Below, piece by piece: positions 51,840 to 61,187 of a stretch of DNA of 64,000 bases. How positions within the stretch are numbered: the stretch's first letter is position 1; the number at the start of each line of letters is the position of its first letter. Both the position numbers and the translations under genes were made by a program. Origin of the DNA: Methylophilales bacterium MBRSF5 (GTDB lineage: Bacteria; Pseudomonadota; Gammaproteobacteria; Burkholderiales; Methylophilaceae); assembly GCA_001044335.1 (NCBI GenBank), contig CP011001.1, positions 1,054,001-1,118,000 of the forward strand. The letters are read 5' to 3'. The notes under the pieces were generated by a model. The model searched no databases. It was given only the letters and a program-made list of their open reading frames with translations, and was not told the DNA's origin.

Positions 51840-52844
51840 ATGTTAATCTTAGGTATTGAATCCTCTTGTGATGAAACGGGTTTGGCCCTTTATGACTCAG
51901 AATCAGGTCTAATCGGACATGTTTTAAATTCTCAAGTTGATTTGCATCGTTTATACGGTGGAGTAGTCCCAGAACTGGCATCTCGCGATCACATTCGATT
52001 CATACTCCCTTTGTTAGATGAATTATTCAAAAAAACTAACAAAGACGTTACCGATCTTAATGCCATTGCTTATACCAAAGGTCCCGGGCTTTCAGGAGCT
52101 CTTTTAGTAGGAGCCAGCGTCTCAGAAAGTTTGGCTATGAGTTTAGACATTCCAACAATCCCTATTCATCACCTTGAAGGACACCTTTTATCTCCCTTTT
52201 TAGAAAATAATCAACCTGAATTTCCTTTTTTAGCATTGCTTGTCTCTGGAGGGCATTCACAACTCATTCACGTGAGAGAACTCGGTGATTATGAAATTAT
52301 TGGAGATACGCTTGATGATGCAGCTGGGGAAGCCTTTGATAAAAGTGCTCAACTCCTTGGTCTTGGATACCCGGGTGGCGCAGCATTATCAAAACTAGCC
52401 ACTTCCGGTTCTTCGTTTTATTCACTGCCAAAGCCATTGATTAGCAGTGATGATCTCAATTTTAGTTTTAGTGGATTAAAAACGGCGGTCCTTAATCTGG
52501 TCAAAAAAGAACAGCCATTAGATGATATAAAAAAAGCGAATATTGCCTATGCATTTCAAGAGTCCATCACAGATGTCCTCACCACGAAATGTTTAAAAGC
52601 GCTTAAAGAAAAAAATTTGAGTTGCTTAGTTGTTTCTGGCGGAGTGGGGGCTAATAGACAATTGCGAGACAAGTTAAAATCACTTGCTGAAGAACATAGT
52701 TTTCAATTATTTTTCCCCAGTCTAGAATTTTGTACTGACAATGGAGCCATGATTGCTATTGCTGGATTCTTCAGGCATCAATTATCGCATAATAAAAATT
52801 ATGAATTTTCTGTCAAACCTAAATGGAGACTTACAGAAATTTAA
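51840..52844 (+). CDS. tsaD: tRNA N6-threonylcarbamoyladenosine transferase TsaD
   Basis: 334 residues, Kae1/YgjD family: LGIESSCDETGLALYD at the start, the metal-binding HHLEGHLLSPF, the sugar-kinase-like LALLVSGGHSQLIHV and the C-terminal TDNGAMIAIAG. It transfers the threonylcarbamoyl group to A37 of ANN-reading tRNAs with TsaB and TsaE. Divergent from rpsU, as in many Proteobacteria. No clear ribosome site is present; the message may be nearly leaderless. Confidence 0.97.
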   Translation: MLILGIESSCDETGLALYDSESGLIGHVLNSQVDLHRLYGGVVPELASRDHIRFILPLLDELFKKTNKDVTDLNAIAYTKGPGLSGALLVGASVSESLAMSLDIPTIPIHHLEGHLLSPFLENNQPEFPFLALLVSGGHSQLIHVRELGDYEIIGDTLDDAAGEAFDKSAQLLGLGYPGGAALSKLATSGSSFYSLPKPLISSDDLNFSFSGLKTAVLNLVKKEQPLDDIKKANIAYAFQESITDVLTTKCLKALKEKNLSCLVVSGGVGANRQLRDKLKSLAEEHSFQLFFPSLEFCTDNGAMIAIAGFFRHQLSHNKNYEFSVKPKWRLTEI

Positions 52845-52849
52845 TCTTC

Positions 52850-53434
52850 CTATTTAAAATTGGATTCTTTTTTTTCAATTAGATTTTTAATGTTCTCTTT
52901 ATGGCGGTAAATTAATAAGACACTTAAAAAGAGACTAAGCCATAAAAAACTCTGATCAACATTCATGAAAAAAGCCATCAAAGGTAAACATAATGCTGCA
53001 GTGATGGCAGACAAAGAGGAAATGCGACTTACCAAAAAAATAACTAGCCAAATGATTAGCACTAAGATTGCAACATGAATATCAATTGCTAATAAGACTC
53101 CCAAAGCGGTAGCTACCCCCTTACCACCCCTAAATTGATGGTAGACAGGAAACAGATGTCCTAAAAAAACTGCCGCTGCAATAAGTAACACTTGATCATA
53201 ATTAATATTTAAATAAAATTTTGCGATCAAAACAACAATTGTCCCTTTGAGCATGTCACCCAGAAGTGTTAATAGTGCAGCTAATTTTTTTCCCGACCTC
53301 ATGACATTTGTCGCTCCTGGATTTTTTGAGCCAAAACTTCGTGGATCTTGAATTTTAAAAATCTTGCTTAATAAAATTCCAAACGAAATGGATCCTATAA
53401 AATAAGCTAAAATAATGCAGATAAAATTAATCAT
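52850..53434 (-). CDS. plsY: Acyl-phosphate glycerol-3-phosphate acyltransferase PlsY
   Basis: 194 residues, polytopic with about five membrane helices. Family motifs are YFIGSISFGILLSK at the start, the cytosolic SKNPGATNVMRSGKK, and FRGGKGVATALGVL. It makes lysophosphatidate from acyl-phosphate (supplied by PlsX) in the inner membrane. It converges with tsaD with a 5-base gap and is divergent from folB. Confidence 0.95.
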   Translation of the reverse strand: MINFICIILAYFIGSISFGILLSKIFKIQDPRSFGSKNPGATNVMRSGKKLAALLTLLGDMLKGTIVVLIAKFYLNINYDQVLLIAAAVFLGHLFPVYHQFRGGKGVATALGVLLAIDIHVAILVLIIWLVIFLVSRISSLSAITAALCLPLMAFFMNVDQSFLWLSLFLSVLLIYRHKENIKNLIEKKESNFK

Positions 53435-53462
53435 ATTTAAATTATAAGGGATTGCTATTCAG

Positions 53463-53816
53463 ATGAATAATCAAATTTTCATATCCAATCTTGTTGTTCC
53501 GATTATTATTGGAGTACCAGATTGGGAAAGAGCTATTCCACAAAATCTTTACATTGATTTGAATATTATTCTTAAAAAAAATGATGCCTTCAATTCGGAT
53601 AATTTAGAAGACACTATTGACTATAGCTCTATAATTGAATTAATTAAATTACTGGCTACAGAAAATAAAGATATCTTACTTGAAAGTTTTGGAGAAAAAA
53701 TAGCATCTCAAATTCTTCAAAACTTTCCTGCCCAGTCTCTTACCTTGAAAATATCAAAGAAAAAAATAATTCCTGATGCTGATTTCGTTGGCATCATTCT
53801 TAATCGATCGATTTAA
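53463..53816 (+). CDS. folB: Dihydroneopterin aldolase
   Basis: 117 residues, the family length. Typical IGVPDWERAIPQNLYIDLNI start, DTIDYSSIIELI in the middle and the catalytic-type Lys in KISKKKIIPDADFVGI. It converts dihydroneopterin to hydroxymethyl-dihydropterin in folate synthesis. It overlaps the convergent xerD by 4 bases. Confidence 0.93.
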   Translation: MNNQIFISNLVVPIIIGVPDWERAIPQNLYIDLNIILKKNDAFNSDNLEDTIDYSSIIELIKLLATENKDILLESFGEKIASQILQNFPAQSLTLKISKKKIIPDADFVGIILNRSI

Positions 53817-54709
53817 CCTCTTGGGTGATGTTTTTGATGTAAATCTTTCAATCTCTCGCGGGCCACATGAGTATATATTTGCGTAGTCGATATATCGCTA
53901 TGGCCTAACAACATTTGTACGACTCTCAAATCTGCGCCATGATTCAACAAATGTGTGGCAAAGGCATGCCTTAACACATGTGGAGAAATTGCATGCTTTA
54001 TCCCTGATGCAACTGCATACCTTTTAATTAAGTACCAAAAGGCTTGACGAGTCATAGCAGCACCTCTCAAAGTTACAAAAAGGTACTTTGATTTTTTCTC
54101 TTTTAAAAGATTGTCTCGCGAAGATTTAAGGTATTGCTCAATCCAGTGAGAAGCCTCCTCGCCCATAGGAACTAGTCTAGTTTTCTCCCCTTTGCCTGTT
54201 ATTCTGATCACGCCATCATTTAAAGAAACTTCAGTGACCATAATGGTGATTAATTCGCTGACTCTTAAGCCACATGCATACAATAATTCCAACATGGCTC
54301 GATCTCGTAAACCCTGATCATCAGATATATTAGGTGCATTAAGAAGTTCCTCAACCTCATTTTCATTTAAACTTTTTGGGAGTGCTTTTGAAGGTTTAGG
54401 AGCCTCAATCATTAATGTAGGATCCTCATGAATAATATTTTCTCTTACCAAATATCTATAAAACCTCCGTAAACAAGCCAATAGACGTGCGATACTTCGT
54501 GATTTTGACAATGGAAAACGATAAGCCAAATATTCTTGAATTTCACTTTTTGTAATATGAGTAATGTCGCGATTAGAATACCAGATGGCTAGTTGCTTTA
54601 AATCATAACGATAGCTATCTAATGTATTTTTTGATAAGCCATCCTCTAACCATAAGCTATTTATAAATTGATCAACAATTAAAGGTAATTCTTTAGATGC
54701 TTCATTCAT
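53813..54709 (-). CDS. xerD: Site-specific tyrosine recombinase XerD
   Basis: 298 residues. SAM-like N-terminal domain (LWLEDGLSKNTLDSYRYDL), then catalytic residues Arg in ACGLRVSELI, Lys in ITGKGEKTRLVP, His-x-x-Arg in HVLRHAFATHLL, His in LLGHSDISTTQ and Tyr in QIYTHVARERL. With XerC it resolves chromosome dimers at dif. The length and housekeeping context favour XerD over a mobile integrase; the XerC partner is not in the window. Confidence 0.93.
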   Translation of the reverse strand: MNEASKELPLIVDQFINSLWLEDGLSKNTLDSYRYDLKQLAIWYSNRDITHITKSEIQEYLAYRFPLSKSRSIARLLACLRRFYRYLVRENIIHEDPTLMIEAPKPSKALPKSLNENEVEELLNAPNISDDQGLRDRAMLELLYACGLRVSELITIMVTEVSLNDGVIRITGKGEKTRLVPMGEEASHWIEQYLKSSRDNLLKEKKSKYLFVTLRGAAMTRQAFWYLIKRYAVASGIKHAISPHVLRHAFATHLLNHGADLRVVQMLLGHSDISTTQIYTHVARERLKDLHQKHHPRG

Positions 54710-54730
54710 AATTGAAATTAATTATGGCAT

Positions 54731-54756
54731 AAAAAAAGCCCCAAGTAGGGGCTTTT
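54731..54756 (-). terminator. Terminator of the rpsP-rplS operon
   Basis: AAAAGCCCC (54734-54742) pairs with GGGGCTTTT (54748-54756) around a 5-base loop, with a T run on the minus strand, 20 bases after the rplS stop. Confidence 0.9.
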
Positions 54757-54776
54757 CATTTTGTTTTAAGATTTAA

Positions 54777-55292
54777 TTAAGCATCTTTCTTGTCTTCAGC
54801 CGGAGCTGCATCTTGAGCTGGTGCTTCAGCCGGAGCTGCATCTTGAGCTGGTGCTTCAGCCGGAGCTGCATCTTGAGCTGGTGCTTCAGCCAGTTCTACT
54901 TCAGGAATTGCTTCAAACTGTGAATCCGTTTCACGTGCTTTTAGTCTTTCTTTAATACGCGCAGACTTACCAGAACGTTCTCTTAGATAGAATAGTTTTG
55001 CACGACGAACATTACCACGTCGTTTAACTTCAATTGAATCGATTAATGGTGAGTGAAGTTGGAATGTTCTCTCAACACCCTCTCCAGATGAAATTTTTCT
55101 AACGATAAAAGATGAGTTAAGCCCTCTATTTTTTCTGGCAATTACAACACCCTCAAAAACCTGTACTCTTTTTCGGTCTCCCTCAACAACGTTTACACCA
55201 ACAGCAACGGTATCACCAGGAGCAAACTTAGGAATTTTTTTGCCAAGACGAGCAATTTCTTCTTTTTCGATAGTTTGAATAATGTTTGTCAT
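54777..55292 (-). CDS. rplS: 50S ribosomal protein L19 with Ala/Pro-rich C-terminal extension
   Basis: 171 residues, against about 115-125 normally. Residues 1-118 are a standard L19 ([27 protein letters not shown], then [16 protein letters not shown]). The remaining 50 residues are low complexity: E-V-E-L, then three copies of a 10-residue Ala/Pro/Gln/Asp unit ([10 protein letters not shown]), ending DKKDA. The DNA has three exact 30-base repeats. L19 sits at the subunit interface; the tail should project into solvent. Last gene of rpsP-rimM-trmD-rplS. Confidence 0.96.
   Translation of the reverse strand: MTNIIQTIEKEEIARLGKKIPKFAPGDTVAVGVNVVEGDRKRVQVFEGVVIARKNRGLNSSFIVRKISSGEGVERTFQLHSPLIDSIEVKRRGNVRRAKLFYLRERSGKSARIKERLKARETDSQFEAIPEVELAEAPAQDAAPAEAPAQDAAPAEAPAQDAAPAEDKKDA
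54795..54884. repeat. Three 30-bp tandem repeats in rplS
   Basis: Three identical 30-base units (each beginning TTCAGCCGGAGCTGC on the plus strand), followed by a partial fourth. They encode the [10 protein letters not shown] tail units. Perfect identity implies recent expansion. Confidence 0.92.
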
Positions 55293-55294
55293 AT

Positions 55295-56068
55295 CTATTT
55301 CCTCTTTTTCAAATCTTGTTCCTGCTCACTCAAAGCTTCCTGGAGCAGCCCAGATTCTTCTATTGTTAATTCCTGAACATTTATTAAGTCAGGTCTTTTT
55401 TTAAAAGTTTCTAACAAAGCAGTTTTTTTTCGCCACCTTGATATCAGATTATGATCTCCAGACAATAATACATCTGGTACCTTTAAATTCTCAAAAACTT
55501 CAGGTCGAGTGTACTGAGCATGATCGAGAAGTCCTTTGTAGAAAGAATCGTCCTCAAAGGATTCGTTGTTATTTAACACTCCAGGAATTATCCTGGATAA
55601 CGAATCAATTAAAACCATAGCCGGTAATTCTCCGCCTGTTGTCACAAAATCTCCAATGGAGATTTCTTCATCCACATAATGATCTATCACTCTTTGATCT
55701 ATACCCTCGTATCGACCCGAGATTAAAATCATATTATCTATCTTTGATAACTCAATTAGTTTTTTCTGATCAAGCCTCTTTCCTTTAGGGCTCAAATATA
55801 TCACTTTTGAGTTATGTACATTCTTGTTTTCATGATTTTTTTTGATGTCTCTTATGGTTTTCACAAGAGGTTCAATCATCATTACCATTCCTGGACCACC
55901 ACCATAAGGTCGGTCATCAATAGTGTGATGAACATCATTTACATAATCACGAGGATTCCACAGATTTAAATTAACCTTGGAATCTTTCAATGCTCTACTG
56001 ACCACACCGTCAGATTTAACTACTTCAAACATTTGAGGCATTATTGAAATGACATCAAATGTAATCAT
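55295..56068 (-). CDS. trmD: tRNA (guanine-N1-)-methyltransferase TrmD
   Basis: 257 residues. SPOUT-fold marks: [15 protein letters not shown] in the N-terminal half, [41 protein letters not shown] forming the trefoil knot and SAM site. It methylates G37 of tRNAs and prevents frameshifting. It shares one base with rimM upstream and lies 2 bases before rplS. Confidence 0.97.
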   Translation of the reverse strand: MITFDVISIMPQMFEVVKSDGVVSRALKDSKVNLNLWNPRDYVNDVHHTIDDRPYGGGPGMVMMIEPLVKTIRDIKKNHENKNVHNSKVIYLSPKGKRLDQKKLIELSKIDNMILISGRYEGIDQRVIDHYVDEEISIGDFVTTGGELPAMVLIDSLSRIIPGVLNNNESFEDDSFYKGLLDHAQYTRPEVFENLKVPDVLLSGDHNLISRWRKKTALLETFKKRPDLINVQELTIEESGLLQEALSEQEQDLKKRK

Positions 56069-56568
56069 TAAAATTCCTTATCCCAGTCAACCTCTATGAG
56101 CTGATTGTGAGTATCCACTCTTTTAATTACTTGTGGAATGTAGGGTATTAGTCTTTCTCTATCTCCTGAAACTACCAACACATCATTGGCACCAGTTTCA
56201 ATCAGACCAACCACTTTACCCAAATCTTCACGGTCAACATCAATCACTTTTAAACCTATCAGATCATCCCAATAAAACTCATCTTCAGGCAATTGGGGGA
56301 GCTGATCCCTTTCAATTGCTAAGAAATATCCTTTATGCGAGATGGATTGGTCTCGATCTGTTAATCCAATATCAGCTATGACATCCTGACCTTGAATCTT
56401 TATTTCTTTAATTTCAACACGGTTCCAATCTTTTTGATTTCTTGATAAAAACTGTGTTTTGTACTGTATAAAATTTTTAGCTGTTTCAGTAAATGGTCTT
56501 ATCTTTACCCAACCCTTAATCCCATAGGCAGAAATAATTTTTCCTATGATGACTAGGTTTTCCAACAA
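56068..56568 (-). CDS. rimM: 16S rRNA processing protein RimM
   Basis: 166 residues: N-terminal barrel (VIIGKIISAYGIKGWVKIRPFTE) and PRC-barrel (EFYWDDLIGLKVIDVDREDLGKVVGLIETGANDVLVV). It binds S19 and aids 30S maturation. It lies directly after rpsP (adjacent bases) and shares a base with trmD. Confidence 0.95.
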   Translation of the reverse strand: MLENLVIIGKIISAYGIKGWVKIRPFTETAKNFIQYKTQFLSRNQKDWNRVEIKEIKIQGQDVIADIGLTDRDQSISHKGYFLAIERDQLPQLPEDEFYWDDLIGLKVIDVDREDLGKVVGLIETGANDVLVVSGDRERLIPYIPQVIKRVDTHNQLIEVDWDKEF

Positions 56569-57009
56569 TTATTCTTCTTTAGGCGCTTCCTCAGCAGGAG
56601 CAGCTTCCTCAGCAGGAGCAGCTTCCTCAGCAGGAGCAGCTTCCTCAGAAGGAGCAGCTTCCTCAGCTACAGGCTCTGCAGCTGCAGCTTTTTCAGCAGC
56701 TTTTTTTGCTTTTTTAGCTTCAGCTTTTTTCAAATCTTTTTGTTTCATTGCTTCAAGACCAGCCGGGCCTTTCGCTTGCAACTTGATAATTCTAGACATT
56801 GTCTCTGAAATTTGAGCTCCATTATCTTTCCAATAAGCAATTCTTTCCTGATCAAGCCTTAAACTTTCAGCTCCAGATTGTGCCATTGGGTTGTAGAAGC
56901 CAACACGCTCAATAAAACGACCGTCTCTTCGTTTGCGTGAGTCTTGAACCACTACGTTGTAATAAGGTTTCTTCTTTGAACCGCTTCTTGATAATCTAAT
57001 AATAACCAT
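56569..57009 (-). CDS. rpsP: 30S ribosomal protein S16 with Ala/Glu-rich C-terminal extension
   Basis: 146 residues, against 80-90 normally. Residues 1-82 are a standard S16 ([26 protein letters not shown]). They are followed by a Lys/Ala-rich helix and then four to five 6-residue Glu-Glu-Ala-Ala-Pro-Ala/Ser units, ending KEE. The acidic tail parallels that of L19 from the same operon. First gene of rpsP-rimM-trmD-rplS. Confidence 0.96.
   Translation of the reverse strand: MVIIRLSRSGSKKKPYYNVVVQDSRKRRDGRFIERVGFYNPMAQSGAESLRLDQERIAYWKDNGAQISETMSRIIKLQAKGPAGLEAMKQKDLKKAEAKKAKKAAEKAAAAEPVAEEAAPSEEAAPAEEAAPAEEAAPAEEAPKEE
56587..56658. repeat. Four 18-bp tandem repeats in rpsP
   Basis: Four 18-base units (TTCCTCAGCAGGAGCAGC on the plus strand), three identical and one with a single change. 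They encode the EEAAPA tail units. Confidence 0.92.
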
Positions 57010-57047
57010 AAATAATCTCTAAAAAATTTTAAACAGAAAAGGGGTGG

Positions 57048-57077
57048 ATTTTACGCTATTTTTGGGTGTTTTGGCAA
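57048..57077 (-). promoter_or_regulatory. Sigma-70 promoter of the rpsP operon
   Basis: Minus strand TTGCCA (57072-57077), 18 bases, TAAAAT (57048-57053), about 40 bases before rpsP. Confidence 0.65.
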
Positions 57078-57090
57078 GTTTTCTTGAAAA

Positions 57091-57774
57091 TTAATTAATG
57101 ACATTTTGATAGGGTGTTGGATCTTTAATGCCTGCTTTTTCAAATCCTTGGCGTCTGAGGTAACAAGAATCACATTTACCACATGCATTGCCATTTTGAT
57201 CGGCCTGATAACATGAAATACTCATTGAATAATCAACGCCTAAATTACTGCCTTTTGCAATAATTTCATCTTTTGTTAACCCAATGAGAGGGGTATGGAT
57301 ATTGAATGGGGTGCCTTCTATGGCTGCCTTAGTACCAAGATTGACCATTTTTTTGAAAGCGTCTATGAATTCTGGCCGACAATCAGGGTAGCCTGAGTAA
57401 TCAACTGCATTGACCCCCAGAAATAAATGACTTATTGCCAAGGATTCAGCCCAAGCTGCGGCAAATGACATCATAATGGTATTTCTCGCTGGAACATATG
57501 TCACTGGAATGCCCTCAGACCTTTCTTCCGGAATAGTTATATCGTGATTAGTTAAAGCCGAGGATTTGAGCCAACTCATATCCACATTAATTTCACGATA
57601 TTCAGCAAGATTATATATTTTTGCAATATTTCTTGCGGCCATTGTTTCAGAGGAATGACGTTGACCATAAATTATATGTAATCCATAGCAATCAAATCCA
57701 TCATTTTGAGCAATGGCAAGTGTTGTTAAGGAATCCAACCCGCCTGATAATAATACAATGGCTTTTTTAGACAC
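57091..57774 (-). CDS. queC: 7-cyano-7-deazaguanine synthase QueC
   Basis: 227 residues. PP-loop ATPase motif LLSGGLDSLTTLAIA, YVPARNTIMMSFAAAWAE, and a zinc site from ISCYQADQNGNACGKCDSCYLRRQGF. It makes preQ0 for queuosine. It overlaps queE by 8 bases. Last gene of the long ruvB-to-queC array. Confidence 0.97.
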   Translation of the reverse strand: MSKKAIVLLSGGLDSLTTLAIAQNDGFDCYGLHIIYGQRHSSETMAARNIAKIYNLAEYREINVDMSWLKSSALTNHDITIPEERSEGIPVTYVPARNTIMMSFAAAWAESLAISHLFLGVNAVDYSGYPDCRPEFIDAFKKMVNLGTKAAIEGTPFNIHTPLIGLTKDEIIAKGSNLGVDYSMSISCYQADQNGNACGKCDSCYLRRQGFEKAGIKDPTPYQNVIN

Positions 57775-58405
57775 CTTTTTTTTCTCCCCATAATATTTTA
57801 TGCAGTTGCAGTTGCAACCTCACATTTAGTTGGTGCTTTAAAATCCACTCCGCCAGTTGTTTATTTGCAAGAACATTATGTACAGGAGAAAAGAGAATCT
57901 GGCTTTGATTGAGCTGATATTTTTCAATGATATCAATCGACCAAGAAAAATCCTCATAATCTTGAATCACAAATTTAATTTCATCATTTGCTCTAATATT
58001 TGCTAAATTTGGCCAAAAATTATTTTTATCTTCATTAGATTTAGGAGTTTTTACATCCAAGATAATTTTAACTTTTGCGTGAACATCTTTGATATCTAAA
58101 GCCCCTCCAGTCTCTAAAGAAACTTGATATCCTAATTCACACAATTGGTTCATTAAGTCTATACAGTTTTTTTGCGCCAAAGGTTCGCCGCCAGTAACAG
58201 TCACATAATTGGTATCAAACTTTTTTATTTCTTGAATTACTTCTTCAATTTCTTGTTGTTGACCCTCATGAAATGCGTACGCCGTATCACAATAAGTGCA
58301 TCGCATGGGGCAACCTGTCAATCTGACAAAGACCGTCGGCATTCCAATTCGGGATGACTCGCCCTGAATCGAATAAAAAATCTCATTGATTCTTAATGTT
58401 GACAT
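57767..58405 (-). CDS. queE: 7-carboxy-7-deazaguanine synthase QueE
   Basis: 212 residues, a radical-SAM enzyme with the cluster motif CPMRCTYCDTAYAF and VTVTGGEPLAQKNC. It converts carboxytetrahydropterin to CDG, the step before QueC. Coupled to queC by an 8-base overlap and 9 bases after cpoB. Confidence 0.95.
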   Translation of the reverse strand: MSTLRINEIFYSIQGESSRIGMPTVFVRLTGCPMRCTYCDTAYAFHEGQQQEIEEVIQEIKKFDTNYVTVTGGEPLAQKNCIDLMNQLCELGYQVSLETGGALDIKDVHAKVKIILDVKTPKSNEDKNNFWPNLANIRANDEIKFVIQDYEDFSWSIDIIEKYQLNQSQILFSPVHNVLANKQLAEWILKHQLNVRLQLQLHKILWGEKKGV

Positions 58406-58414
58406 AATCTTGTT

Positions 58415-59377
58415 TTAAAGCTTAATTGATTCAAGAGCTTTTAATCTTTTCTTAGCGCTCTCGATATTGGAAGCATTTGGGTATTCTTTAATGATTCTTC
58501 TTAAGGTTTGCTTTGCCTTGGTAATCCGAGTCAATTGTATTTCTGTATTAGCTTTTCCATATAAAATTTCTGGCATCAGCTCATGATCAGGGTGATTGGC
58601 AATCAACTTGTCATAGGTGCTCAATGAGGCCTTGTAATTCTTTAGTGCAAATTGTATGTAACCAATATTTTTCTTTGCCTCAACAGCTCGCTGAGAATTA
58701 GGATAAGCAGTTACAAACCGATCAAATAATTCAAATGCCTCTTTATATTTTGTTGAAGTCATTAGCCCTTCAGCATCACTAAACATATTTTGTTCTTGTT
58801 CCTCATCAATCAAAGGAGGTAAATTGTCGCTTTCTACAATATTTTCAGAATCATCATCAGTTGCTGGCTGGTCTTTATTTTCTAAATTCTGCTCGATATC
58901 ATTTTGGATAGATTCAATAGAAGGGGTTAAATTTTCTTGATCTTTTGCTTGAGTGTCTGCACTCTTTAAATCTTCTGTCTTTTCTTTAATTACTTCTTGT
59001 TCAGTATTGGAATTATTTTTGATTGAATTTAATTCTTCTTCGATTTGAATAAATCGACTTTCGATATCTTGATAATTTATCTTTTGACGGTCTTGGAAGC
59101 TATCAAAATTAAACTGTAATACTTCGACATCACCTCTAATCTTGGCAATATCATCAAATATTTCGTTGATTTTGGTATTGAATTGTTGCAGGCTTCCGCC
59201 CTGAAGAATTTGCTGAAGATCAATCACTTTCTCTTCTAGAGAATTTAATTGATCAGTTTTTAAAGAATTGAGCTGGCTTTGCAGGTCGTTAATTTTTTCT
59301 CTTGCTTCCTCATCTTCAAGGAAAGCATAAGAATTAAAAGATAAAATTAATAAACCAGCCCATAGTATTCTTTTCAT
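58415..59377 (-). CDS. cpoB: Cell division coordinator CpoB (YbgF)
   Basis: 320 residues. Signal peptide to about residue 18, N-terminal coiled coil (DEEAREKINDLQSQLNSL) for trimerisation, a long acidic Asp/Glu/Asn linker (about residues 115-200), and C-terminal TPRs (YKEAFELFDRFVTAYPNSQRAVEAK; KASLSTYDKLIANHPDHELM). In E. coli it links the Tol system to PBP1B during septation. The linker is longer than usual. It follows pal by 19 bases. Confidence 0.93.
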   Translation of the reverse strand: MKRILWAGLLILSFNSYAFLEDEEAREKINDLQSQLNSLKTDQLNSLEEKVIDLQQILQGGSLQQFNTKINEIFDDIAKIRGDVEVLQFNFDSFQDRQKINYQDIESRFIQIEEELNSIKNNSNTEQEVIKEKTEDLKSADTQAKDQENLTPSIESIQNDIEQNLENKDQPATDDDSENIVESDNLPPLIDEEQEQNMFSDAEGLMTSTKYKEAFELFDRFVTAYPNSQRAVEAKKNIGYIQFALKNYKASLSTYDKLIANHPDHELMPEILYGKANTEIQLTRITKAKQTLRRIIKEYPNASNIESAKKRLKALESIKL

Positions 59378-59396
59378 AAATCTACAAAGTAAAAAA

Positions 59397-59894
59397 TTAT
59401 TCTACTTCGTAGCTAATATCGACACGTCGATCTTGTGAACACTCATTACCTTGGCAATTTTGATTCGCTTCCTCTTCACCGTAACTTACAGTTTCGATTT
59501 GTCCATCACTAGCTCCTGAAGTATTCATCACATCTTTCACTGACACTGATCGCTTTTGACCTAGTGCGAGGTTGTATTCATGAGAGCCTCTATGGTCGGC
59601 ATGTCCTTTTAGTGTCATTTTAGCCGCAGGATGATCGGCAGCATATTGTGCGTGAGCATTTACAATATCCAAGTACTCAGGTTTAACTTCAAACTTATCA
59701 AAATCAAAATAGATACTTCTTTGTGTTAATAGGCTATCAGATCTTAATTTATCTAGGCCAAGGTTATCAGTTTCTGTTTGATCAGATGCTACCCCTGCTT
59801 TTGCGTCAGATGGGGCCTCAGCGTCTTCCAAAGGAGTTGAGCTACAGCCCGCAAGAATAGCTAAAGTAAGTCCTGCGAATACTAATTTTTTCAT
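59397..59894 (-). CDS. pal: Peptidoglycan-associated lipoprotein Pal
   Basis: 165 residues. Lipobox LAGC17 anchors it to the outer membrane, followed by an acidic linker and an OmpA-like peptidoglycan-binding domain (IYFDFDKFEVKPEYLDIV, TLKGHADHRGSHEYNLALGQKRS). An unusual NQNCQGNECSQDRR insert near the end contains two Cys. It works with TolB and TolQRA in outer-membrane constriction. Confidence 0.96.
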   Translation of the reverse strand: MKKLVFAGLTLAILAGCSSTPLEDAEAPSDAKAGVASDQTETDNLGLDKLRSDSLLTQRSIYFDFDKFEVKPEYLDIVNAHAQYAADHPAAKMTLKGHADHRGSHEYNLALGQKRSVSVKDVMNTSGASDGQIETVSYGEEEANQNCQGNECSQDRRVDISYEVE

Positions 59895-59909
59895 TGATTT
59901 ATCCTTTCA

Positions 59910-61187
59910 TTAAAAATCAATTGGGGACCAGGTGGCTTCATAATTTCTCACTGAATCCGTATTGATCACCTGAGTTTTAAAACCATTTAAAGAAACAGTT
60001 GAAAGTGATGTTTCTTTTTCTGAATCCTTATGTGTGTATAGTACCATATGTCCATTAGGACTGAAAACAGGGGCCTCATCATTTCTTCCCTGAGTTAATT
60101 TCATGACTTGATTAGAAATTAAGTTTTGAACACCCACTTTAAATGCACCGTTATCGTTTGTAATAAAAGTGAGTAATTTTCCGTCTGGAGATAGTTGAGG
60201 ACTGACATTATATTTCCCCTCAAAGGTAACCCTCCTTATTTGTTCAGTTTTTAAATCAATTTTGTAGATTTGCGGACCACCTCCTCTATCTGATACAAAA
60301 AAAATTGATTTACCATCCGGAGCCCAAGTCGGCTCGGTATCAATAGATCGACTCCTCATCAATCGTTTGATATTTGTACCATCTGCATTCATGACATAAA
60401 TCTGGGAAAAGTTATTGTAGGTCAATACAATAGCGAGTTGTTTATTATCAGGTGACCATGCTGGGGCGCTGTTATTCCCTTTGAAATTTGCAACCAACTG
60501 TCTTTCACCATTTTTTAAATTTTGTACATAAATAACAGGTTTCTTTTTTTCAAATGACACGTAAGCTATTTTTTCTCCATCTGGAGACCAGCGAGTTGAA
60601 ATAATTGGCTGGTTAGAGGTGACGATTGCCTTTTTATTAAACCCATCCATGTCAGAGACATTAAGCTGATATTTATTGTTATTTATCTTTTGTACAAATC
60701 CAATCTTGGTATGAAATACGCCCTTACTTCCTGTAATCTTTTCATAAATTACATTTGAGATTTGATGTCCAATCTGACGGTCTTGTTTTATGTTTCCTGA
60801 ATATTCAGAGGACACCATCATTTTCTCTTTAAATACATCAATCAGTTCATAGACCACTTTAATTTGATCATCACCTCGCTGCACACGACCAATGACTAAG
60901 AGCTCAGTTTGCAGGCCTGACCAAAAACTGTAATCTACATCGTTTAGGGAAGTTGGCAGTTTATTAACACCGCCGATATCAATCACTCTAAAAAAACCCG
61001 ATCGCGAAAGGTCAGATTTAATCACATTGTGAATTTGATTTTTTTCATTTTCAATCAAGTCGTCTTGAAATGGAATGACCGCCACTGATAATTCATTGGC
61101 TTTGCCACCCAAAATATCAATCACCTCGATGGCGGGAAGAGGAGTTAAATAAAATAGCGTAATAAATAAGAAAGCAAGTTTTTTCAT
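59910..61187 (-). CDS. tolB: Tol-Pal system protein TolB
   Basis: 425 residues. Signal peptide (ending LPA), N-terminal domain (AVIPFQDDLIENEKNQIHNVIKSDLSRSGFFRVID) and a six-bladed beta-propeller with repeated WSPDGEKIAYVS / WSPDNKQLAIVL / WAPDGKSIFFVSDR units. Periplasmic partner of Pal and TolA. It overlaps tolA by 4 bases. Confidence 0.97.
   Translation of the reverse strand: MKKLAFLFITLFYLTPLPAIEVIDILGGKANELSVAVIPFQDDLIENEKNQIHNVIKSDLSRSGFFRVIDIGGVNKLPTSLNDVDYSFWSGLQTELLVIGRVQRGDDQIKVVYELIDVFKEKMMVSSEYSGNIKQDRQIGHQISNVIYEKITGSKGVFHTKIGFVQKINNNKYQLNVSDMDGFNKKAIVTSNQPIISTRWSPDGEKIAYVSFEKKKPVIYVQNLKNGERQLVANFKGNNSAPAWSPDNKQLAIVLTYNNFSQIYVMNADGTNIKRLMRSRSIDTEPTWAPDGKSIFFVSDRGGGPQIYKIDLKTEQIRRVTFEGKYNVSPQLSPDGKLLTFITNDNGAFKVGVQNLISNQVMKLTQGRNDEAPVFSPNGHMVLYTHKDSEKETSLSTVSLNGFKTQVINTDSVRNYEATWSPIDF

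Noticed and set aside
53813-54709. A second mobile-element integrase
   Set aside because: Length, motif order and housekeeping neighbours fit XerD; there are no repeats or tRNA fragments around it.
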